Below are positions 6,018 to 12,093 of a stretch of DNA of 12,093 nt, one piece after another. The notes under the pieces are model-generated. The model had not been told where the DNA came from. It searched no databases and saw nothing but the letters and a program-made list of their open reading frames with translations. The position numbers were made by a program, and so were the translations under genes. Every line of letters starts with the position of its first letter. The first letter of the stretch is position 1. Source of the stretch: JASLPR01 sp964496475 (GTDB lineage: Bacteria > Chloroflexota > UBA11872 > VXNJ01); NCBI GenBank assembly GCA_964496475.1, contig CAZBZS010000060.1, forward strand, positions 1-12,093, given 5' to 3'.

Positions 6018-7214
6018 ATGCGGATCGCGGACTCGTGGCAGCCAGCGATCGAAGCGCCGGATCGTGAGGTGACGCTGACAGAGGCGTGGCTGAGGTAGGC
6101 GCAGCGTCTGCCAGACCTGAGCGATGACCGCGGCCGCAACCTGGAAATAATTTATGCGGGCCACGAGTGGGGAGGGCCGGGGCCGGATATTAGAGATGCG
6201 ATCGTGAGCTTCGACGCGAGACCGGCAGAGCATGGGGACATCGAAGTCCACCTGGACGCGAGGGATTGGGTGCGGCACGGGCACGCGGAGAATTCGGCGT
6301 ATGAAGGGGTGATCCTGCATGTTGTCTGGGGCGAGCCCGGGGACGGGAATGTGGGGCTGCCGGCGGTGGTGCTGAAGGGCAGATTGGAGCCGGAAGTGGA
6401 GCCGGTGGAGGCGGAGGGAAGCACGGGCGAAGACGTTTGGCCGTGCGAGGAGGCGCTGGGAGAAGCTTTGCCAGCGGAGGCAGCGCAGGTGCTGCACTGG
6501 CAGGGCTGGCAACGATTGGTGGAGCGCTCGAATCGAATTGAATCGGACCTGGCGGTGATGTCGGCGGACGAGGCGCTGTATCGGGGCTGCTGCCGGAGGT
6601 GACGGAGGGGAAATAGAGGAAGGGGTGGCGCGGAAGGTGGCAGAGTTGCGGGACCTCTGGAAACCGCTGAAGATCGGGCCGATTCGACGGTCGGAGTGGC
6701 GCTTACACGGGGTGAGGCCAAACAACTGGCCGACGCGGAGGGTAGTGGAGAGGGATCGTCGCCTGCGCTGGAGGAACTGTTCCCGGTACCAATCGAGGAG
6801 GACAATTTCTGGTCGGGACGGCTCGATTTTGTGCGCCCGACAAGTGCGCGGACGACGGCGCTGATAGGGACGGCGCGGGCCCGGTAAATCCTGGCGAACG
6901 CGGCGCTGCCGCTGTCACTGTGCATAGCCCGACCGCAGGCGAACGCGGTGTTACTGGAGGGAGTGAGCGAGGCGTTTGTGACGATGGGGTCGGTGGCGCC
7001 GAATAGGATCACGTGCTACATGAGGGAGATCACGAAGACGGAGGGGATGAGGGGAGGGAGGATGGTGGCGGCGCAGCAAGGCTATCTGCATCTGTACGGG
7101 AATTGGTGTCAGCGCAAGCTGTGCCCGGCGTGCCCGGCGGCGGTGTTCACGGCGAGGCCGGGGACTAGTCCTCCAACCCGGCTCGCCCGCTCAGGCCGTG
7201 GGCGTAGCGGTTGA
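6018..7214 (+). pseudogene. Degraded DUF2851 family gene
   Basis: Pieces of one protein can be followed in order along the + strand. One frame holds IIYAGHEWGGPGPDIRDA, GDIEVHLDARDWVRHGH, YEGVILHVVW and DEALYRG (up to about 6590). A second frame (about 6605-6720) holds VAELRDLW and WRLHGVRPNNWPTRR. The first frame then resumes with PALEELFP, TTALIGTARAR, ILANAALPL and the C-terminal QQGYLHLYGNWC with cysteines CQRKLCPAC. These are hallmarks of DUF2851 proteins (about 400 aa, function unknown). In-frame stops interrupt it at 6096-6098 (TAG) and 6885-6887 (TAA). Between ALYRG and the next block only about 36 codons remain where intact members have roughly 80, suggesting an internal deletion. 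The ATG at 6018 is a guess at the old start. The last frame runs 50 nt into the neighbouring convergent gene, so the true stop may also be lost. Confidence 0.85.
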
Positions 7215-8529
7215 TTGAATTGACGGCGGCAAGGTCGGTTTTTCGACCCCAGAGGGCGGTCTGGAGCTCGTCCTGCATCCAGTGCTCCCAGGTGGCGAAC
7301 CAGGGCTCCCAGAGGGCCTGGACGGGGCGGGCGACGTCTAGGACGTCATGCAGGACAGCCGGGTCCAGCCAGGCCTGGAACCGGGCCTGCACTTCACTGT
7401 CTTGGAGGACGTCGGGGTAGGCGGGGGGCAGGCCCTCGTTGAGAGCCCAGAACCTGGGAGCGAAGAAATCGCCGGTGCCATCGATGCCCCCGAGGTGGAG
7501 AGCCAGCAAGGCGGACATCTCAAGATCGGTGGCGGTGGAGGGGACGGAGTAGAAGGGTGTCCAGCCGGCGGTGGAAACCCCGGGGCCGTCAAGCCCGGGG
7601 ACGGGCGAGAAGTTAATGAGCGGGGCCCGGTGGCTGGCGAATTCTTCGGCGGCGATGCGGGCGAGATAACCGCCGACGAGGGCGAAGGCGGGGCCGCCGT
7701 CGAGGATGGCGGAGTAGGAGGTTTCGCCGAAGTTGGGATTGAGGATTAGGTCGTCGACGAGGAAGGAGCGAAGCATCCGCAGAAGGCGGGGAGCGGGCTC
7801 GGACGGACCGGCGTCGTGGAGTGCGTCTTCGGGCTGCCGCAGGCTGCCGCCGGCGGCGTAGACCATGGCCCACCAGGGCAGGTTGGCGTTGACCTTGGGC
7901 CCGAGGTTGAGGGAGAGGGGCCAGCGGCTGAGGCCGCGGTCGCGGATCAACCGGGAATAGGTCAGGAGCTGGTCCCAGGTCTCGGGCGGATCGGCGCCGA
8001 TTTCGGCGAGCATGGACTGGTTGGAGGCGAGGAATATGGCGTCGCTATAGAAGGGAAGTCCGACGAGGTCGCTATCGACTTCGACGCCGCGTCGGGCGCC
8101 GGGAAATAGCCTGGCGGCCATGTCACTGAAGATGGAGAGGTTGGAGAGGGGCGTGAGCACGCGGTTTGACCACCAGAGGCCGGCCTGGCCCTCGCGGGCG
8201 AGGACGACGTTGACGGGCTCGCCGCCGAGAATGGTCGATTGCGCCCGGGGACCGTAGTCGCTGAGAACCTCGTGAAATTCGACTCTGACATCGGGGTTTA
8301 GCTGGCGGAAACGGTCGAGGACGGTTTCAAGAAGGTCCTGGCGGTAGGGCCAGCCGAGGAGGCTGAGGGAAACGGGCTCCTGAAGCTTGGGCACGATGTT
8401 GGGTATGGGGGGGGTGGGGGCGGGTCCGCTGGAAGGTGGGTGGAGGGCACAGCCGGCGAGAGCGGCGGTCATGATGCCGGCGCCGCAGAGGAGGAAGGCG
8501 CGGCGGGTGGGGGGTGGTGGCGAGGGCAT
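7165..8529 (-). CDS. Extracellular solute-binding lipoprotein, family 1 (sugar-type ABC importer)
   Basis: 454 aa. The N-terminus carries a twin arginine in TRRAFLL (Arg9, Arg10), a hydrophobic stretch, and a lipobox LAGC with Cys27 as the lipidated residue, so it is exported (possibly by Tat) and membrane-anchored. The mature part has the layout of MalE-like binding proteins: a first strand SLSLLGWPYRQDLLETVLDRF, FRQLNPDVRVEF, VGLPFYSDAIFLASNQ, a hinge region near PPETWDQLL, GGPAFALVGGYL and FYSVPSTA. Ligand unknown; sugars or glycerol phosphate are usual for the family. The ATG at 8529 is chosen because it starts right before the signal peptide; no Shine-Dalgarno is visible. No permease or ATPase gene adjoins it in this window: its upstream neighbour is divergent lon and its downstream neighbour is the DUF2851 pseudogene. 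Confidence 0.87.
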   Translation of the reverse strand: MPSPPPPTRRAFLLCGAGIMTAALAGCALHPPSSGPAPTPPIPNIVPKLQEPVSLSLLGWPYRQDLLETVLDRFRQLNPDVRVEFHEVLSDYGPRAQSTILGGEPVNVVLAREGQAGLWWSNRVLTPLSNLSIFSDMAARLFPGARRGVEVDSDLVGLPFYSDAIFLASNQSMLAEIGADPPETWDQLLTYSRLIRDRGLSRWPLSLNLGPKVNANLPWWAMVYAAGGSLRQPEDALHDAGPSEPAPRLLRMLRSFLVDDLILNPNFGETSYSAILDGGPAFALVGGYLARIAAEEFASHRAPLINFSPVPGLDGPGVSTAGWTPFYSVPSTATDLEMSALLALHLGGIDGTGDFFAPRFWALNEGLPPAYPDVLQDSEVQARFQAWLDPAVLHDVLDVARPVQALWEPWFATWEHWMQDELQTALWGRKTDLAAVNSINRYAHGLSGRAGLED

Positions 8530-8695
8530 CAGTCAGGCAGCCGGGAAGGGGGTAGTTGAGGGCGGGCGGCTAGATGATGAGACGGGGCAGGAGAGTTGGG
8601 GTGCGGGAGGGAAGGGACGGCGAGGGCGGGATCGTGGGGGTGGCGAGTTGACTGGCCTGGACGACCAAACCCTGCCAATGACCATGCAATAAGAA
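8530..8695. other. Intergenic spacer between solute-binding protein and lon
   Basis: The 201-nt divergent gap (8530-8730) holds the lon promoter at its right end. The remaining part is GC-rich with a C-rich minus strand. For the minus-strand gene I see only a weak candidate, CTTGAG then TTATTG 17 nt on (minus strand, roughly 8715-8687), overlapping the lon promoter. No terminator or small gene recognised. Confidence 0.4.
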
Positions 8696-8715
8696 TTGAC
8701 AATTGCACACTCAAG
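8694..8715. promoter_or_regulatory. HAIR-like operator candidate (HspR type) over the lon promoter
   Basis: ATTGACA (8695-8701), 7 nt, then ACTCAAG (8709-8715). The HAIR consensus is CTTGAGT-N7-ACTCAAG. The right half is perfect and the spacing exact, but the left half matches only at TTGA (4 of 7). It covers the -35 box and the spacer. HspR represses lon and dnaK operons in actinobacteria, which fits the genes here; no hspR gene is in the window. A separate short dyad, AATTG-A-CAATT (8694-8704), overlaps it. No CIRCE element was seen. Confidence 0.4.
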
Positions 8716-8724
8716 TATTAGACT
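8696..8724 (+). promoter_or_regulatory. Promoter of lon-dnaK
   Basis: -35 TTGACA (8696-8701, full consensus), a 17-nt spacer, and -10 TAGACT (8719-8724). The -10 box ends only 6 nt before the lon ATG, so the expected transcription start is at or next to the A of the ATG. There is no room for a Shine-Dalgarno in the transcript, which implies a leaderless mRNA. Confidence 0.8.
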
Positions 8725-8730
8725 TATCAT

Positions 8731-11196
8731 ATGACTGAAATTCAATCCAGCGATCGAGCCGCGACGGGCGAAGCCGGGGCAACCGATTTCGAAGCGACGG
8801 CTCCGTCCGGCACTGAGGATAGCGGCTTGGTGCTCGCAGCGATAACGGCATTGGGGCTGCCGGTGGTGCCGCTAATTGACTCGGTGGCGTTTCCGCGGGT
8901 GACGTTTCCGTTGCAGATAGGGAGGCCGTTCTCGGTGGCGGCGGTGGAGCAGGCGTCGGCGGGCGACGGGCAGGTGTTGCTGGTGGCGCAGAAACGGCGG
9001 ACGCGGCGCAAGATCAGCCCGAAGAATTTGTACCGGACGGGTACGGTGGCGCAGGTGGTGCGTAAGTACCGGTTGCCGGAGGGTGGCTACTCGGTGTTGA
9101 TGCAGGGGCTGTACCGGGCGGAGATAGTGGATACGGACTTGAGTGGCGATGCGGTGGTGGCGGCGGTGGCGGAGCTGCGGCCGCAGGTGAAGGAGGGGGT
9201 TGAGCTGGAGGCATTGCGGCGGGCGGTGGCCGGGCAGGTGCAGGAATTCTCGGAAAAGGGCAACGGGCTTCCGGGAGAAATAGTATCTCTGGCACGGCGG
9301 ATCACCGATGCGGATTGGCTGGCGGACCTGGTGGCGGCGCACGCGGGGATGGAGCTGGAGCAGCAGCAGGAAATCCTGCAGACGCTCGATACGTACGACC
9401 GTCTTTACAAGGCCAGCCTGCACCTGTCGGAGCAAATCCACGTGCTAGACGTGAGGGATCGAATCCAGGCGAAAATTCAGGACGGGATCGAGAAGGTGCA
9501 GCGAGATTTTTATCTGCGGGAGCAGCTGCGCACGATTCAGCGGGAGTTGGGGATCGCGAGCCATCAGACGGAGGACGTGGAGGAGCTGCGGGTGCGGATC
9601 GCGGAGTCGGACATGCCGGACGAGGTGCGCGAAAAGGCGGAGAAGGAAGTCGATCGACTGGACGCGACACCGCCGGCGTCGCCGGAAATCGCGGTGATTC
9701 GCAATTACGTGGACTGGCTGCTGGACCTGCCCTGGGGTGAGGGGCGCTCGCAGAAGGTGTCGATTCGCAAGGCGCGGAGGGTGCTGGACGCCAACCATTT
9801 TGGGCTGGACAAGGTAAAGGAGCGGATACTCGAATACATGGCGGTACGCAGCCTGTCCAAGACGTTGCGCAGCCCGGTGCTGTGCCTTTCGGGTCCGCCG
9901 GGGGTGGGCAAGACGAGCCTGGGCCAATCGATAGCCAAGGCGCTGGGCAGAGAATTCGTGCGGATATCGCTGGGGGGGGTGAGAGACGAAGCGGAGATAC
10001 GCGGGCACCGGCGCACGTATGTGGGGGCGTTGCCGGGGCGGATCATCCAGGGCATGCGGCAGGCAGGCACGACGAACCCGGTGTTCGTGCTGGACGAGGT
10101 GGACAAGATCGGCCGCGACTTCCGGGGCGATCCTTCGTCGGCTTTGTTGGAGGTGCTGGACCTGGAGCACAATCACAATTTCTCGGACCACTACATCGAG
10201 GTGGGATACGACTTATCGCAGGTGATGTTCGTACTGACGGCGAACGACGCCGGGGCGATTCCGCCGACGCTGCGGGACCGGATGGAGATCATCCATATTT
10301 CCGGCTACACGGGGGGGGAAAAGACGTCGATAGCGCGTGGTTACCTGGAGGTGCGGCAGCGGCGCGAGCACGGCCTGAAGGAAAAGCAGATAAAGGTGAC
10401 CGAGCGGGCGCTCAGGGCGTTAATCGTGAATTACACGCGTGAGGCCGGGGTGCGGAATCTGGAACGGATGCTGGCGGCGTTGTGCCGGAAGGCGGCCCGC
10501 TGGATCGCCGATGACGACCGGCAGACGGTGACGGTGACGGAGGAAGACTTGGACGAAATGTTGGGTCCACCGCTGTATTTGCCGGAGGAGGAACTGAGAG
10601 AGGACACGGTGGGGCTGGTGAACGGACTGGCGGTGACGCCGTATGGAGGAGAGTTGCTACAGGTGGAGGCGGCGTGGATGGAGGGGAAGCCGGCTTTCGT
10701 GCATACGGGAAATCTTGGCCGGGTAATGAGTGAATCGGCGCGGGCAGCGCTGTCGTTCGCGCGTTCGGCGGCGCAGAAACTGGGAGTGCAGCCGAATGCG
10801 TTCGCGCGGAGTCGGATTCACCTGCACGTGCCGGCGGGAGCGACGCCCAAGGACGGGCCGTCGGCGGGAGTGGCGATGAGCACGGCGCTGGTGTCGGCGC
10901 TGCTGGGAGCGCCGGTGCGGGGGGATGTGGCGATGACGGGCGAGGTGACGCTGCGGGGGAACGTGCTGCCGATCGGAGGACTGAAGGAAAAGGTGCTGGC
11001 GGCGCATCGGGCGGGCATCCACGAGGTGATATTGCCGGTGGACAACAAGGCGGACCTCGACGACATCCCACGAGAAATAAAAACGGATATGCGGTTTGAA
11101 TTAGTCGATCACATGGATCAAGTGCTGGCCAGGGCCATCCCGCTCGGTGAATTGCGAGCGCACAAGGCGATGCCCGGCCAGTCCGTACTGGCGTAA
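8731..11196 (+). CDS. lon: ATP-dependent protease Lon (La)
   Basis: Cytoplasmic AAA+ serine protease that degrades misfolded and regulatory proteins. 821 aa, typical for LonA. After about 45 poorly conserved residues comes the N-terminal substrate-recognition domain (LPVVPLIDSVAFP onward) and a coiled-coil linker (YLREQLRTIQRELG). The ATPase has Walker A GPPGVGKT (388-395), Walker B VFVLDEVDKI and the GDPSSALLEVLD segment. The protease domain has PKDGPSAG with catalytic Ser711 and GGLKEK with Lys754, 43 residues apart as in E. coli (Ser679, Lys722). All catalytic residues are present. The ATG at 8731 lies immediately after the promoter, so it is probably translated from a leaderless mRNA. It is followed 18 nt later by dnaK on the same strand, suggesting a joint stress operon. 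Confidence 0.97.
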   Translation: MTEIQSSDRAATGEAGATDFEATAPSGTEDSGLVLAAITALGLPVVPLIDSVAFPRVTFPLQIGRPFSVAAVEQASAGDGQVLLVAQKRRTRRKISPKNLYRTGTVAQVVRKYRLPEGGYSVLMQGLYRAEIVDTDLSGDAVVAAVAELRPQVKEGVELEALRRAVAGQVQEFSEKGNGLPGEIVSLARRITDADWLADLVAAHAGMELEQQQEILQTLDTYDRLYKASLHLSEQIHVLDVRDRIQAKIQDGIEKVQRDFYLREQLRTIQRELGIASHQTEDVEELRVRIAESDMPDEVREKAEKEVDRLDATPPASPEIAVIRNYVDWLLDLPWGEGRSQKVSIRKARRVLDANHFGLDKVKERILEYMAVRSLSKTLRSPVLCLSGPPGVGKTSLGQSIAKALGREFVRISLGGVRDEAEIRGHRRTYVGALPGRIIQGMRQAGTTNPVFVLDEVDKIGRDFRGDPSSALLEVLDLEHNHNFSDHYIEVGYDLSQVMFVLTANDAGAIPPTLRDRMEIIHISGYTGGEKTSIARGYLEVRQRREHGLKEKQIKVTERALRALIVNYTREAGVRNLERMLAALCRKAARWIADDDRQTVTVTEEDLDEMLGPPLYLPEEELREDTVGLVNGLAVTPYGGELLQVEAAWMEGKPAFVHTGNLGRVMSESARAALSFARSAAQKLGVQPNAFARSRIHLHVPAGATPKDGPSAGVAMSTALVSALLGAPVRGDVAMTGEVTLRGNVLPIGGLKEKVLAAHRAGIHEVILPVDNKADLDDIPREIKTDMRFELVDHMDQVLARAIPLGELRAHKAMPGQSVLA

Positions 11197-11200
11197 ACGA

Positions 11201-11214
11201 AAGGGACTTAAGAA
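11201..11214 (+). promoter_or_regulatory. Shine-Dalgarno of dnaK
   Basis: AAGGG (11201-11205) lies 9 nt before the dnaK ATG (11215), within the 18-nt gap after the lon stop. In contrast with lon, dnaK has a conventional ribosome binding site, as expected for an internal operon gene. Confidence 0.65.
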
Positions 11215-12093
11215 ATGGCGAAAGTTGTTGGAATCGACCTGGGCACCACGAACTCGGTGGTGGCGGTGATGGAGGCGGGGACGCCCACGGTGATAACGAA
11301 CGCGGAAGGCTCGCGGCTGACGCCGTCGGTCGTGGCCTTCACGAAGGGTGGCGAACGGCTGGTGGGCCAGCTGGCGCGGCGGCAGGCGGTGCTGAACCCG
11401 GAGAACACGATCTACTCGGCGAAACGCTTCATCGGGCGCAGGCACGACGAGGTTGAGAGTGAGGAGCAGGCGGCTTCGTTCGAGGTGGTGGAAGGCGCGG
11501 GCGGAGAGGCTCGCATCCGCATCCCGGAATTGAAGCAGGACCTGACGCCGGAGGAAATTTCGGCGATGGTACTGCAGAAGTTGAAGGCGGACGCGGAGAC
11601 GTTTCTGGGAGAGTCGGTGGATCAGGCGGTGATCACGGTGCCGGCGTACTTCAATGACGCACAGCGTCAGGCGACGAAGAACGCGGGCACGATCGCGGGG
11701 CTAGAGGTGCTGCGGATCATCAACGAGCCGACGGCGGCAAGCCTGGCGTACGGACTGGAGAACAAGAACTCGGAGACGATCCTGGTGTGGGACCTGGGTG
11801 GGGGCACGTTTGATGTGTCGATCCTGGAGGTCGGGGAAGGGGTGTTTGAGGTCAAGGCGACGAACGGTGACACCCACCTGGGAGGCGATGACTACGACCA
11901 CCGGATCGTGAATCACATGGCGGCGGAGTTTCTGAAAGAGCAAGGGATCGATCTGCGTAAGGACAGGCAGGCGCTGCAACGGCTGGTGGAGGCGGCGGAG
12001 AAGGCGAAGATCGAGCTCTCGTCGACGCCGCAGACGGATATCAACCTGCCGTTCGTGACGGCGGATCAGGCGGGGCCGAAGCATCTGACGATG
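11215..12093 (+). CDS. dnaK: Chaperone DnaK (Hsp70), N-terminal part, cut by window edge
   Basis: ATP-dependent chaperone that binds unfolded polypeptides with DnaJ and GrpE. The first 293 residues are visible, out of about 610-640 in the family, all within the nucleotide-binding domain. I see GIDLGTTNS (phosphate 1 loop), SAKRFIGR, VPAYFNDAQRQATK, INEPTAASLAYG, DLGGGTFDVSI (phosphate 2 loop) and HLGGDDYD. The segment between FIGRR and LTPEEIS is the longer version, so the deletion typical of Firmicutes DnaK is absent. The reading frame is open to the last base. Only 18 nt separate it from lon and no promoter is evident in that gap, so it is probably cotranscribed with lon. Confidence 0.97.
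   Translation, partial: MAKVVGIDLGTTNSVVAVMEAGTPTVITNAEGSRLTPSVVAFTKGGERLVGQLARRQAVLNPENTIYSAKRFIGRRHDEVESEEQAASFEVVEGAGGEARIRIPELKQDLTPEEISAMVLQKLKADAETFLGESVDQAVITVPAYFNDAQRQATKNAGTIAGLEVLRIINEPTAASLAYGLENKNSETILVWDLGGGTFDVSILEVGEGVFEVKATNGDTHLGGDDYDHRIVNHMAAEFLKEQGIDLRKDRQALQRLVEAAEKAKIELSSTPQTDINLPFVTADQAGPKHLTM

Noticed and set aside
5852..7012. Long minus-strand ORFs (289 and 286 aa) opposite the DUF2851 relic
   Set aside because: Ser/Pro/Arg-rich shadow translations with no recognisable domain; the + strand shows clear ordered homology.
7157..7182. Palindrome GGACTAGTCC (7162-7171) and a GCCGGG/CCCGGC hairpin at the end of the solute-binding protein gene
   Set aside because: No T-run on either strand and a long loop; not a convincing terminator. 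It may be chance in GC-rich DNA.
8529..8714. 61-aa minus-strand ORF upstream of the solute-binding protein
   Set aside because: Different frame, low complexity (Pro/Ser/His), overlaps the lon promoter, no family resemblance.
8694..8730. CIRCE element (HrcA operator) before lon
   Set aside because: TTAGCACTC-N9-GAGTGCTAA is not present in either orientation; only a HAIR-like site can be argued.
1..12093. tRNA, rRNA or insertion sequence
   Set aside because: I saw no cloverleaf-like segment, rRNA core sequence, transposase ORF or terminal inverted repeats. Pseudogene decay in 5147-7214 shows point changes and small indels, not an insertion.

Overview
The window is a high-GC bacterial segment of about 12 kb. 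My best guess is a Chloroflexota (SAR202/Dehalococcoidia-like) genome. That rests only on the gene families present (type I-beta DAHP synthase, class II EPSP synthase, SfsA, a NIPSNAP-like small protein, DUF2851) and on two promoters that imply leaderless transcripts; nothing here proves the phylum. The + strand is G-rich over C everywhere, whichever way the genes point, so it is probably one replication leading strand.

Region 1 (1-3863, minus strand) is an aromatic amino acid (shikimate pathway) operon read right to left: aroF (DAHP synthase), aroA (EPSP synthase), aroE (shikimate dehydrogenase) and aroK (shikimate kinase, cut by the left edge). The genes are packed with gaps of +23, -8 and 0 nt. 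A good promoter (TTGACG / TATATT) lies upstream of aroF. A 27-codon leader ORF starts 10 nt after the -10 box and carries a Tyr-Phe-Thr-Phe cluster. It is followed by a strong intrinsic terminator (8-bp stem, GAGA loop, T-run) placed between leader and aroF. This is the layout of ribosome-mediated transcription attenuation by aromatic amino acids. A nine-copy tetranucleotide repeat then runs directly into the aroF Shine-Dalgarno. This leader is the most interesting part of the window.

Region 2 (4014-5157) holds a small NIPSNAP-like protein on + and, converging with it, sfsA on minus. The start of sfsA is unclear.

Region 3 (5147-7214, + strand) is a gene graveyard. It contains a HAD-family phosphatase with broken catalytic motifs and two frameshifts, then a DUF2851 gene with in-frame stops, frameshifts and probably an internal deletion. 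Flanking ORFs are intact, so general sequencing error is unlikely.

Region 4 (7165-8529, minus) is a lipoprotein solute-binding protein of an ABC importer, with no permease or ATPase gene beside it in the window.

Region 5 (8696-12093, + strand) is a proteostasis operon: lon protease, then dnaK 18 nt downstream (cut by the right edge). The lon promoter has consensus-like boxes and ends 6 nt before the ATG, implying a leaderless mRNA. It overlaps a HAIR-like (HspR operator) half site.
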